Below the pieces are notes generated by a model. That model searched no databases, was not told where the DNA came from, and saw only the letters and a list, made by a program, of their open reading frames with translations. Shown here piece by piece: positions 22,311 through 34,899 of a stretch of DNA of 64,000 nt. This DNA is from Tetrahymena elliotti 4EA (lineage: Eukaryota > Ciliophora > Oligohymenophorea > Hymenostomatida > Tetrahymenidae): contig JH720375.1 in the NCBI GenBank assembly GCA_000231825.2, positions 190,422-254,421 of the forward strand. Direction: 5' to 3'. The number at the start of each line of letters is the position of its first letter. Position 1 is the stretch's first letter. The position numbers were made by a program, and so were the translations under genes.

Positions 22311-23831
22311 TCATTGTTTTTCTACATTTTAAATAAAATTTTCCCATTTTAATACATTTCCTTGCTCATCCCCTGTAATTAAAACATCTCTGACTTAATC
22401 ATATACAGCCATTAGAATAGTAGCTTTTGAAGGAGTATGAGAAGATAATTTAAGAGTGATTGATGGAGTGTTAGCTCTTAAAGGATGAATAATATTTTTG
22501 ACATCCCAAACATAAATTTATCCATAAAAAGATCCTGCTATTAGGTAATCTGCTGTTAAGGAGAATTGCTTTTTATTGCTTGAATTTATAAATACTTTTT
22601 TATTGTACTCTAATATATTAAAAATTTTCTTTTTTTCAGGGACAACAATGTAAATATTATCATTTTAAGAGGTGATACTAGCTGCAATCATGATTTAGTC
22701 TAAGGATATTTTTTTATCAGTGATTGCTTTTTTTTCTTTAAGAATAGTAAAACAAATAGAATCAATAGAAGGGTCTTTAGAATTAGATTCATTTAAATTA
22801 ACTTCATAAATAACTTCACATTCAAAAGTAATTTATTGTTCTTTTTAATTTAATGAAAATTCAAGGATTTTAATACTTCCATCAGAAAATCCTGCAATAA
22901 TCTGATAATATTCCTAACTATTGTTGTATTAATTTTTATTAGTCATAACTCTGTAATTTAAAATCTAAGAGCAAGTTATATTTGTTGTAAAGCGAAAAGA
23001 CTTCACCAGTTATTAACTATCTATTTTCCACATCTTTATGATTCCTTTTTAAGAGGAGGAAAGAAAGATATTATTAGATATTAACTATAAGTATGTGATA
23101 TTTTCTGTATGGGCAGGGATTATTGCTATTCTTTTTAAAGGCTCAAGAGTTTATTTAAATCCCCAAATTTCTATTTCTGTGTTATTTTCTGTGCACCAAA
23201 TAAGCTTATCATCATAAAAACTAAAATGAGTGAACGTTTAACTAACAGAGTTTGAGTATATTTTATTAATAATTGCTCTTTTTTCTATATTAAATAGTTT
23301 TAAAAGTGGGATAGGCTCACCTTTCTCTGATTGCATCACAATATCTTAGTCCTAAGAATAAAAATATTGTTAAACTTGAGGAGCAATTGTAATTCTTGTA
23401 AAGGGAATTGATTTAGGATCAGTAAATCTTTGATTTAACTCTGTTTAAAACAATTCTGTTTTTAAGTTAGTTTCTTCTCTCAAATTCTTTGTTTCACGTT
23501 CTAATTGCTGAACCTTATTTTCTAATTGCTAAATTATTTTCTTTTACTCAAAATTTTCAGTCTCAATAGACTCTTTATATTCCATATTTATGCTTTGCTA
23601 AAGTTCGCTTTATTCAAGGCTTTCTTATTTATCTTTTCCTCTTTTCTATAACTCCTGCTAACTTTTTAAAAGCTTAGATATTTTAAAGCTATTTGAAATT
23701 ATTTCTTCATATGGCAAGCTCTGCATATGTTTTATGAGATTAAGCTTTTAAATTATTCTTTCAGTATCAACATTCAAAGGTTTTCTTATAATGTCTCTTG
23801 GCTACCTTCCATTATTTGTTTGATTTTCCAT
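22311..23831 (-). CDS. WD40-repeat protein with N-terminal coiled coil
   Basis: Intronless, ATG 23831 to TGA 22313-22311, 506 residues. Residues 1-55 are MENQTNNGRQPRDIIRKPL and a short helix; about 60-130 are a strong coiled coil (KIIQQLENKVQQLERETKN). The rest is a diverged beta-propeller: KLIWCTENNTEIEIWGF, AHTENITYLQLISNN, GIIKMWKIDS, IIAGFSDGSIKILEFS, YLIAGSFYGQIYVWDVKN, and the closing VLITGDEQGNVLKWENF. The W/D-type strand ends and GS/GD turns mark five to seven blades, several without the canonical WD dipeptide. It is probably a cytosolic scaffold or E3-like adaptor; no RING or F-box is present. The partner is unknown. Confidence 0.82.
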
Positions 23832-24762
23832 CCCTTAATTTTAATCTATCGATATTTAAATCACTATTCTATATTTATTGTTTTTTAAAAAAAGATTTCC
23901 TTTGATTTCTTTCCTTGATAAATATTCTAGCTGTATACTACAAATTTTTATTAATAATTAAACAATTATAAATATTGCTTGCGATTCTGATCTATTTGAT
24001 AGTTCGGAACTTTTAAAACTCAAACAAAAATATCTATTTTAAAAAATATTTTATTATCTTAAAAAAAATTTATTTCTAAAAAATTAATAAATATTTGATA
24101 ATTAAATAGAATATTTAATAATAAATAACACTTAATTTTTCAAATAAATCATACAATTATAAATTCCTTAATTTAATTGAATCTAATTGATGGGTTTTAT
24201 GACTGTTACTAAAGATAACATTAAAGTGATAAAATTAAAAATATTCTATAAAGTGTAAAAAATATTTTATATCTTGCATTTTTAGTAAAGATACAATGCT
24301 TTTTTATTGTTAGATTATGTGTAAAAAATATATAGAGAGTTAAAGACCATTAATTGAATTGAAAGATATTATTTTTAAAATTGAAAAGCTAGTTCAGAAA
24401 TTTTAGAGTATCTAGGAAAAATGAATGAATGCATATTATCATGAATAATATCAAATAAATAAATAAAAAATATTTACATGAAATAAATGATATGGGAAGG
24501 GAGAAAGTATTTATTTGTATGAAAAAGGGGAATAAACAAACAAATAAATAAATAAAATGAGAAGAAAGAATGAGAGAAGAAAGCTTTGATTATATTGATA
24601 GATGTTTATTTATTTGATTTGTTTTCTTGTTAATTACCATGGAAAATGAAATAAATCTTGATTGTTTGTTGTCAAGAAAAAAGAAAAGAAATCTAAAAAT
24701 AATAAAATTAAGAGAAAAAAGTCTTATTTGATAATTAATAAATAAATAGTAAAAGGCACACA
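23832..24762. other. Intergenic, divergent promoters
   Basis: AT-rich spacer between divergent genes. A purine-rich stretch with AAATAAATAAATAAA repeats lies near 24450-24580. No coding signal. Confidence 0.5.
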
Positions 24763-27525
24763 ATGTTCAGAAGAATAATTTCAAATGGTGCTTTAATGAG
24801 CACTTAAACGTAATTAAAACATCATTTAAATTATCATATTTTATCCTAAGTCTTAGCAATCAATAAGCGATTCACTTAAATTTATAGGCTTTCCCTGCTA
24901 AAATAATTTTAGATTAGACTTTTACATATCAGCAAAAAAACTTATTTTTGATTTTATATACAAAATAAGTTCTAAAATCATTATTTTTTTATTATCTTAA
25001 CTCAAACAGCCAAAGATGGTAAGACTTATCTAAATTCGCTTGCCTTAGAGCTTCTCTTAACAAGGATTCCGAAAAGGCTTTCTAAGAGCTTGCTTAAAAG
25101 AACAACGTTTGTATAGCATTTTATTGATTAGCATGTTATTAACCCTCTATCTTTAGCTAATGTTTCATTCTAATTGCTTTCAATCGATCAATATTACACT
25201 ATGATTCAAATCAAGCATTTGCAAAAGTATAAATCGTTAAAACAGATAAACAAAATAAATAAGTAAAAAGCATTATTAATTATGGATAGTAAGATGCTCA
25301 ATTTAAACATATCTAAGAGTTATTGTATCGATTGAATTAGCTTAGCTTAGCTACTGATAGAGAATCTTTTACAAGACTGGAAATATTTCTAATTATTTTT
25401 CATTCTTAATTCAAAAAAGCACCCTAAGAATTAGTTGAACTTAGCAAGATCGTCTCTATGAATTTAGAAGTTCTTAAGCAAAATATTAGCGCTGATTAAT
25501 TCCATTAAGAAAAGGAAGCCACCCTTAAGAGATACAGAGAATCCAGTATTGGTACCAGAGGCCATCTCTCAAGTAGGCTATTAAAATTTTTCTTTATAAA
25601 AATAAAAAAGATATCAGATATTTTTAAGTCTTCATAAGTTCTCTTAGTTGCATTCTCACTCATAATTCTGAAAGAAACACAGACAGATAAAAGAATCTAA
25701 TAAATTAATAAAATAAATACACAAGCATAAATATAAATTGAAAATTTACAAATAAATAATAGCTTCTTTCCAGATTAAGTATCTTCTCAAATATTATTGA
25801 ATAAGAAAGCAATATTAATATTGGATGATACTGTTTAAATAGATAATTAATTTGCATCATACATGCATGCTTCATGATAGGATTTATTTAGTCTGTCTCT
25901 CTTTCAAATAAGAAAATACTTGTTTTTTTTTTGAAATTTCGAAGATTAAAAAACCTGAAATGAACCTTATAAAGCATTAATATTAGTTAATCCATACATG
26001 TAAATAAATAGAATGAATAAAATTAATAGTTCTTTTGTATTTAAGAATAAAATAATGTTTAAAGCATAGGTAAATAACTTAAAAATAGCTGAATATTTCA
26101 AGATTTTGCAAACATTTATTTATGAAATTGAAATTTGTAAAAATTAAATTGAACTTATGTGAAAGATGAAAATAAAAGAAACTAATGAAGGATGTGTATT
26201 AATTGTTTATATTTATTAATTTTAGGTGTCAATGAAAATGTAAACAGAAAATACCCTACTTTAGGTTAAGGCTTAGGTCAAGTTGCTGGTTACAAGGAAG
26301 CTTATTAAGCTTTAAGAGAAATCTTCGTTCACCCCTCTATTTCTGTCAACAATTTAAGATAAGGTACATATGGTAAATAATTTTCTGTTGACTTCCAAAC
26401 TAGAGCTGACGAATATGTCAAGACTCTCTTAAAGGATCACGGAAGCAACCCTCAAGCTGTCTAAACCATATAAGAAATTCAATAAACCCTCAATTAAATT
26501 ATTTAAAATTACGAAAAGAACCCTGCTTCTATTTATGCTCGTCTTTTGACTGTTCTCTAAACCAGAGGTGTCAACACTTTACCTGCTGCTAAAGCTGGTG
26601 ACAAGGCTGTTGCTACAGTCTAAAAGACTACTGTTCCCTCTCTTACCATTGATAAGTAATTACATTTTTTTGTATCAAAAACAAATTTTTGAAATATAAA
26701 ACTTAATCAATATTTTAAATTTGTAGGTTGACTGTCCCCATTTAAGAAACTGTTGCAGCTTAAACTACTTTCAATGCTGAATAAGCTTTCATTAGAGAAG
26801 CTAACGAACTTATTCTCCAAAATACTGGTAACTTACCTTGGGATGGTGGTAAAAAGAAGATCTTCTAAGGTTCTGCCTGCAGCGTAATAAACCCTATTAA
26901 AATTTAAATGAAAATAATGTTTAATATCTTTTATTAAATAGTACTCAGAAACTTCCTACTACTTACTCGCTGCCCTCTCTGGTTTGGGTTTACTTTACTT
27001 CTTATACAGTGGTGACGCTAAATACAAAACTTTAGTTTTAACTCCTGTTGTTGGTATTGCTGCTTTTGTTTTATTGAGAAGAAACCAAGTTTTAAATAGA
27101 GTTCCCACCTTAACTGAGTTATTCTTACATAAAGACGGTAAGCACGTTGATGCCATCGTTTCTGTTAATGGATAATTAATTAGCAAGAATGACATTCCCG
27201 TCTCTTAAATCAAATTATTCAGAGGAGACCACAACATCAAGGTTGACCTTAGCAAGATTACTGATGCTTCTGCTAGAAGTTTCTTGGCTGAATAAACTGG
27301 AACTGAAGGTGTTGCTACTGTTCACTTCTCTAGACTCAGGTTTTAATTTTTTGTATGCTTAATATATTTTTTAACTTTATTTTTAAATAAAGACACTTGG
27401 CTGCTAGAAACGGTTAGATTTTGAGCTTGGGAGATACTGAAGTTGTTGTTCCCTTCGAAAACTAAGGAAATAGAATCATCTTAAAGCAAATCTTCAAGGG
27501 AGTTGAAGTTCTTCCTTCTTCTTGA
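24763..27525 (+). CDS. Probable mitochondrial membrane protein, strongly biased codon use
   Basis: Proposed exons: 24763-24809, 24857-25106, 25290-25572, 26226-26655, 26727-26883, 26942-27339 and 27393-27525; phases agree for 565 residues. The last four exons are secure. The first three are inferred, with 183- and 653-bp introns that need transcript support; an alternative start is ATG 26192. The N-terminus MFRRIISNGALMSTQ looks like a mitochondrial presequence. The body is helical (GYKEAYQALREIF, TRADEYVKTLLKDHG), then two helices in residues about 395-433 (YYLLAALSGLGLLYFLY, LVLTPVVGIAAFVLLRR) and a soluble C-terminal domain (LFRGDHNIKVDLSK). Codons such as AAC, AAG, GTC, GCC and CTC are far commoner than in neighbours, as in abundant Tetrahymena proteins. 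I do not recognise the family; a ciliate-specific respiratory-complex subunit is one guess. Confidence 0.65.
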
Positions 27526-28322
27526 TTGATATTTCATCTATCTTTTTGACTGCTAATTTTAATAACAAAATTACTGAGTTTAACTAATATTTCAAAAATT
27601 ATTACAAACTCGTTATTCTACTTATTCCCAGTGTATTATCTTGGAATATTTCATAATCTTCAACAAAAACTTCATCAATATTTCTTTTTTTCTGTTTCCT
27701 TACTCCTTCTTATAAATAAATATACTCTCACTCAAATTTTAAAATTGATATTTTAATATTTTGGTGTATTCTTTATGTTAAAATAAAAAATTATTTTCTC
27801 AGTTTTTAAATTACATTTTTGAATGAAAAAAAGTAAAGTTAAAAAACACTCAATGAATAATAAAGAAATCATCCCAAATTTCTCAAAACTAATCTTTAAA
27901 AAAAAAAGATCAAACTTGAAATTATTTTTTTGAATTTCTCAATTAATTAAGTGGATTTTAAATATTTTCTGTCTAAAAGAACCTTTATTCTACAAAGAAA
28001 GATCCTCAAAAAAAATGATTTACATCTTTTAACTTACTACCTTAGAAAAAAAGTAAATAGAAAGAAATATTTTTATTTTTATTATTTTTGAATAAATTTG
28101 ATAACTAAAAGTTTAAATGTTATCTTTTCTTATAAAACACATTTATTTTCATAAATAAATTTAATAGTTAATAATAAAAATTTCTAAATATTTGAAGAGC
28201 ATATTTATTTCTCTAACAAAATAAAATAATTTACTAAATTACTAAGATTTTAGATAATAAATATAAAAGATTTTTCTAAATAATTTTATTGAAATTGTTT
28301 TAGATATTAAGTTCTGTATTCC
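27526..28322. other. Intergenic, convergent 3' ends
   Basis: AT-rich spacer between convergent genes; nothing recognised. Confidence 0.5.
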
Positions 28323-31160
28323 TCATAAATTGGATCTATTAACTCTATCTTTGAGGCTTACTGTCCTGTTAAAGTAAATTTTATTTTCTGAGATATTTGA
28401 ACTTTGATCTAGAGTGAAATAACCTACTCTTTCAAATTAGAATGTTTTATATGTTTAAGATAACTTAATTAAATCCTTATGAATGTAAGCGTTTTTATAT
28501 TCTTCTAAGCTATTTGGATTTACAGCATCTAAAATATTATCAAATTAATTGGGGTCTGCTACAGTAAAAAGGTCATTGTAAACTTTAACTTAACATTAAG
28601 CAGCTTCAGTAGGATTGATCCAATGTATTTATCCAGTTGCTTCTCTTCTGTCTTTTTCTTCTGTAGAGATTAATTTACATTAAACAACTTTTTCCTTCAA
28701 ATTCACACTAAGAATTTCTATCACACCAAAATATTTTAGGGATATTTGTGAGCCAGGGAATATACCAATAAAAGTATTTTTATCTACTTTTTTAGTATTC
28801 TTTCTTTATTACTCTTAAATTTCTTCCTATTTTTTATTAGGCTCACTCTCTCTTACATCTGAAGCATCTACAAGTAATTCTGATGATATATTTAACTCTC
28901 TAAATCCTCTGCTAGGGTCTTTAGGGAAGAGAGGTACTTTAACATTTTGAATATTAAAATTATCAAAATTTACTATCTATAATTTAACAGGTTCTAAAAC
29001 TGCCATAGTTCTAGGTGATATGCTTTCTAAATCTTAGCGAATACAATAGTCCAATAACTTTTAATCTATAATATTTTCATTACCTCTTCTAGCTACATTT
29101 ACTAAATCTACGAAAGCACTAATTGCTTCTGGCCTTACTCCTCTTCTACGAAGAGCATTTATTGTCAATAGACGAGGATCATCCCACCCATCTACAACTT
29201 TATTATTAATTAAAGTTAAAAGTTTTCTTTTACTTAAAACACTATTTGAGACATTAAGACGCGAATATTCCCAAACTACAGGCTTATATAAATCTAAAGA
29301 ATCAAGAATCCAATAATAGAGATCTCTCCTAATTTCAAATTCTAGAGTACAAAGAGAGTGTGTAATATTTTCAAATGAATCACATAAGCAATGAGTAAAA
29401 TCATACATAGGATAGATACACCATGTCTTACCAGTCTTAGGATGAGGATGGTATTTTACTCTATACATGACAGGATCACGCATTGTTGGATTGGGATGTT
29501 AATAATCTATTTTCATTCTCAAGCAAACTTCGTTTTCTTTATATTTACCTTACTTCATATCTTCAAACATTCTTAAGTTATCCTGAATGCTCCTATTTCT
29601 GAATGGTGAAGCCTATTTATTTTATCTAAAAATATTTTTTCATTTAAAAATTTAAGTCAATATATAAAATGAAACCTCAATTCTGCCATTTATTCTTGTG
29701 ATAACTCACAAACATAAGCTAATCCTTTATTAATGAGCTTTATTGCACATTCATATATCTATTAGAAATAATCAGAAGAGTAGGTTATTTAGCAGGGTTT
29801 AAATCCAAACCATAAAACATTATCTTTTATACTTTCTATATAATCAAGTTTCTCTTTTTCTGGGTTGGTATCATCATATCTCAAATAGCAAATTCCTCCT
29901 AATTTTTCTGCAGAATAGAAATTTGTTCTCAAAGCCTATTCAATTTAAAAAAAATATTTTTCATTTTATTTGATTTAATTATTAAAATCTAAATTAAATT
30001 AAGTTATCTATTTGCAATCATGAAACGTATTTTTGTTCTTTCAAAATCTTTAAATTTGCAACTTAAAAAAGGAGCTGGCTTTGGAATGTTTTTTCAATAA
30101 GTTAAATAATATTTTTTTATCAAAGTATATTCTCCTCAAACAATTAAAATAGTGTAGTATCTTTTTTAAAACATCTGTTGTAAAATCATGGAATTCTATT
30201 GTTTGTTTGGTTTAGTGATTTTTTAAGCATATGCTTTTAAAAATTGAATGCAATGTTTCCCAAAATATCTAATATTTTTAAATATACTTTTGCATGTCCT
30301 AAATGAAGATAACCATTAGGTTCTGGTGGAAATCTAAATATATATTAATATCCATTCCTTTCTTATAAATGCTTTTCATAAGCCTACTTGCTATTATTTT
30401 CATAACATAAATCACGACCTTTTAAAGAAGCTATTTTATCCCAAATATGAGTCTAAAGATCTTCCTAAATAAAAATACTTTTTCCTTAATTTGAATGGGT
30501 CACTCCATCTTTATCTTAAACTTCTTTCTAATCAGAGTTCTTTTCTAAATTTTCTATATACTATTCAACTGCTTTATCAAAACATTAAAATATCAACTTG
30601 CTTTCATATTGTTTTAGTTTGTCTCTTACTATTCTTAAATTTTATGAAGAGTATTTCTTATCAGATCTTAGCAATTCCTTGTTTAAATTAGGGATACCAT
30701 TTAGCTCTGCTACTATATCTTCTATAACTTTGGATTCATCAATCTATATTCCTATTCCTAATGTCTCCTCAAATGATTTCCAATCTATTTAATTATTCTT
30801 TTTAGCCAAATCTTTAACACATACTAAAGCCTTATCTAAATCAGCATTTGAGTTAATTTATTCATTAATAATATAATGTGCAATCTCATACTTGTAAGAT
30901 TCTAAAGTTGGTGTCAATTTGCTTGATAAACTTATAATTAAATTAGCTTTCTTTTTATTGGCATAAATAGATTCTTAGTATTTTTAATGCAAATCTTCTA
31001 GATGATTCGAAACTTGTTTACTTTTCTCTGCCTATTCAATAAAATTCTTACTAACTCCAATCAATTAAAAGCGCTAAAATAAAGTAGAGCTGAATCCATA
31101 AAATATTTTATAATTTAGTTGATTGGTGTATCTTGTACTTTAAAAAATTCTTTTGAGCAT
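28323..31160 (-). CDS. Glutaminyl-tRNA synthetase
   Basis: Three exons, 31160-30288, 29935-29676 and 29625-28323, in phase, 811 residues. Residues 1-30 ([20 protein letters not shown]) are basic and hydroxylated without acidic residues, like a mitochondrial presequence. About 30-230 form the helical N-terminal domain of eukaryotic GlnRS. The class I core follows: HIGH-type [14 protein letters not shown] (278-291), [49 protein letters not shown]-type VLSKRKL (near 507-513), [20 protein letters not shown], and the anticodon-binding barrels. These choose GlnRS over GluRS. It charges tRNA-Gln with glutamine, including the tRNAs that read TAA and TAG in this code. The start is the first ATG after an in-frame TGA. 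Confidence 0.93.
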
Positions 31161-32146
31161 ATCTTCAAGTGCTTTATTCTTTCAAAATAAATAAATAATA
31201 AGTAGTATTTACTGAATATTAAATTCTAAATAAATAAAGATACACACTTTATCAATACCAACAATTAAAATTTTTTGATAAATATATACTACTTACTAAA
31301 AAAACCTTGATTGGTTTAGAGATAAATTTTTATATAAGTTAAGAGTATTAACTAATCATAAAGGATTATTTAAATTTTTTGCAAAGTATTCGAGAATCAT
31401 TTTTTCTTAAAATTGAATAAGCTTAATCTTCAAATTATTTTTAGTTTTATCAATATATATCATTTTAAAATAAGTGAACAATTTTTTTACTGAAATTCTT
31501 CATCACCATAACTGAATAAAGAAACATTTTTTCTGAAATAAAATTTGCAAATTAACTCAAAGAAATTTAAATGCTATTAAGGTTTAAAGTATAAAATAAT
31601 TAAACTTTTGTGATGATAAATTTGAGAGATTTTTGTTCTTGAACTACAATTTATCTAAATTTTTCCAAGAAATGAATTTGGATTTGGGATTGATTTAAAG
31701 ATTGTGAAAATCTTTGAGTTATTAAATTAGAATGTAAAAAAAGGAAAATTTGACAGATCTCATAGAAAAAAATATTAAACAAACATAAATACGAAAATAA
31801 AAGTTCAAAAAATATTTTATTAATTCTGAAAATTTTATGAAAAAATAATCAAAAATTGTAGAAAAATGAAGAGATAAATTTTCAAAGAGGAAAAAAGATT
31901 AAAAAAATAGTTTTTAATAAGACTTGAAGATAAGATAATGATCAAAATTTCAATTAATTATTAGAAATGCATCTTTCAATAGAAAGCCTCTACTTTTTTA
32001 ACAAACAAAAGTATGTGTATATTTTAGGCGTTGATAGGTATTATAATTTCACTACTTTGAATGTTTTGATAAAAAATTTTAGATTTATAATATTTTTACC
32101 ACAAAAATAATTTAATAAAGTAAAAAAATAGATAAACATCAAATTT
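31161..32146. other. Intergenic, divergent promoters
   Basis: AT-rich spacer between GlnRS and the leishmanolysin-like gene, which are transcribed away from each other. No further features. Confidence 0.5.
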
Positions 32147-34164
32147 ATGAAGAGTTTAGCTCTCGTAACTTTAGCTCTAATCTTATCTTTGTCTTTCGCA
32201 TTAGTTCATGAATGCGATCATTAAGGTGATGAAAATATTCATGTTTACACTCCAGATGATTTCCATTTATTGTCAGAAGGAACTTTTACTCCTGCCCCAA
32301 TCAGATTTACTTTTGATGATCATGAAATTTAAGATATTAGTGATAGTGAACTCAAAAATTTATTACTTAAATCTGTAAAGACAGCCTAGCTTTTTTATGA
32401 AGACCTGATAATTGTTAAAAAACCACATTAATCTAATATTGTAATAAGCGATTTATAGTGCAATTTTCACACATTCACAGATTATCCATGTAATTTTTCA
32501 TATTTTAGAACTTTACTTTACTTTGATTTGTCTTTGAATTTCTTTTATTATGAATTGAGAAATTGTTAAAAAAATTTAATTTATTAAGCAAAATTTTTAA
32601 CTAGAATAAAGCAATTCTGATTTTCATGTGTATATTCAAATTAGAAAGCTCTCAACTAATACAATTGCCTCTGCTCAAGCATGTTAACTTAATAGTGGAT
32701 TAGACAATAGACCTGAGTTAGCTGTCATAAATTTGAATGCATAATATATTAAGTCATTAAAAAATAATTATTATAACTTTTAAATGATCAGTAAAATTGT
32801 CATTCATGAACTGTTCCATGCCATAGCAAACTCCCCTGGCTTATATACTAGATATACTACTTAAGGATATTATAGTTAAACTAACAATGCATTAAGCTTC
32901 CCTAATATATTAAAATGGGTAAAAGATCATTATGATTGCTCTGACCTTAATGAATTTCCCTTAGAATCACATGGAAGTTAAGGGTCAAAAGGTGCTCATT
33001 GGCCTAGAGATCTGCTTAATAATGATATTAATACTGCCTCCTTTTTATTAGGTAAAATATAAAACACTAATTAACCTTTGAAATAAATTTTGAATAATAA
33101 TCTGAATCCTATTATTGTTTAATAAATTAAAAATTGATTGAAAGATAAACTTGTTGTTTAATAAATAAAGATTTTAAATGTCTAAAGCCAAATTATTTTG
33201 CCAACTTTTAAAATTAAATGTTTCATTTTGTTAAGTTACTTTGCTTTAATAATTCATTAAAAATATTTTTATTTTAGGAAATATGGTGTGGTCTGGAATC
33301 AATAATGCTATGCTTTTAGATTCAGGATGGTATGATGTTTCAAACTTGGAAATGAAGAGTGACCCAATAAGTTGGGGATTAAAAAAAGGATGTCCCTTTT
33401 TGAATATAGGCAAGTGTGATTCTTAGTTTCCTGAGTTTTGTACTAATCAAGAAAGAGCAGATTCATTTACTTATTCAGGAGTTGGAACTTGTTCTTCAAA
33501 CTAGAAAGATCTTGATATATTTGCTTCTTGCCCTTATGTCTTCTTATACTCAAACATGGAATGCTAAAATCCTGATAACAACAAAAACAAAAATAACATA
33601 GACTTATTCTAAGAATTCAATGTAGTGTTTGGTTCAACAAGCTCTGCCTTTTAAAGTAATTTATAACCTAAAAACTTCTAAGATTTGTCATAGGAAACAA
33701 TATTGTGTTATCCAAATAAATGTATTGATAACAAGACTAAAATATAAATCTAATTTGATAGATATACATTAACATGTGAGAGTGATGGATAAATTCTAGA
33801 AGCTCCTAAAGAATCTAAATTTAAAGGGACTTTAACTTGCCCAAAAATCAGTGAATTTTGTTAAAAATAAATTTAATGTGAAGATTTTTGCTCTTCTAAT
33901 GGATACTGCTTGAATGGTAAATGCCACTGTATTGAAGGAGTTACAGGTGACAAATGTGAGTGTAGTGGAAATAAAGAATTAAACTAACCTTCTTGCAACA
34001 GAGTTTAAATTTAAGATTGCAGCATTTATGATGAGTAAGGAGACTGTATCAAATGTTATAATGGCTTAAATTTAAATAACAACTAATGTTTAGTTACAGC
34101 ATTTAATAGCATTCTAAATTTCTCTTCACTACTTATAATAGCAGCTATAAGTTTAATTTTCTGA
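32147..34164 (+). CDS. Leishmanolysin-like metalloprotease (peptidase M8)
   Basis: Three exons, 32147-32489, 32605-33051 and 33278-34164, in phase, 558 residues. A signal peptide opens the protein (MKSLALVTLALILSLSFALV). The zinc site is IVIHELFHAIAN with HELFH at about 182-186; the third ligand is probably the His of SKGAHWPRDLLNNDI, in the position usual for M8. NAMLLDSGWYDVS and a Cys-rich region follow (LKKGCPFLNIGKC, EDFCSSNGYCLNGKCHC, an EGF-like module). It ends with a hydrophobic tail (ILNFSSLLIIAAISLIF) directly before TGA, as in GPI-anchor signals. It is thus a secreted or surface-anchored zinc protease; leishmanolysins are expanded in ciliates. Its substrate is unknown. Confidence 0.88.
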
Positions 34165-34899
34165 ATGGAAATAAATTAAAAACATAGACCATTTATAAAT
34201 ATATTTTAGTTTTTCTTATTAATTAAAAATATCAATTTCAAAAGTTTAACATCAACAAATTTTTTGGTTAGCTATTAGTCAAATTTATATTGAAATTTTA
34301 AATAATTATCTTTTCTTACTGTGTTTGATTCAAAATAAATATTTTTGAATTGTTTTAGTCATACTAATCGTTTTTAAAATCAAAGAGACTAATTAAAACA
34401 TGGTTTATTAGAGCGATTAATACAAAATATTCATTTCAACAAAATTTATTTTTTTAAGCATAGTTTTTGAATTACTTAAATAAATATATCTTAATTCAAT
34501 ATCTATTAATCTCTTGACCAAATATAGGATTATAATTCTAAGGTATTTGAACCTATAAATAAAATGTCAATTAATTTTCTAATACTAATAATCATTTTTA
34601 AGCTTATTTCTTGATTAAAAAAATTTATTTTCTTGTTTTCAAAGCTTTTTTTATGTTATTAATGGAATAATTTTGAAAATTTAGATTGTTAATTTCTAAA
34701 TAATAAATTTTCTTCTGTTTTTTTCCTGAAGTATTTAATTGATTACAAATAGACAAATTTTAAAATTCAACAAGAAATATTTTTATTTGAAAAAAAAGAA
34801 TAAGTTAAGATATTGAACAAATTAAAATATTATTTAAGATTTTATTAGTTAATAAATACAAATAGATTGATTATAAATGAGTTCAACAAATAATATTTT
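34165..34899. other. Intergenic, convergent 3' ends
   Basis: AT-rich spacer; nothing recognised. Confidence 0.5.

Noticed and set aside
25629..25741. Exon ending the upstream part as a separate 230-residue gene
   Set aside because: A phase-compatible splice to 25629 exists, but the resulting tail is AT-rich and Asn/Ile-heavy, unlike the biased codon use of the exons on both sides; joining 25572 to 26226 fits better.
26192..26228. ATG at 26192 as the start of the mitochondrial protein (MCINCLYLLILG)
   Set aside because: The 12 residues are translated from a typical T-rich 3' splice region; splicing from the upstream exon at 25572 is in phase and gives a presequence-like start. Kept only as an alternative.
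33416..33601. 61-residue plus-strand ORF
   Set aside because: Alternative frame within exon 3 of the leishmanolysin-like gene.
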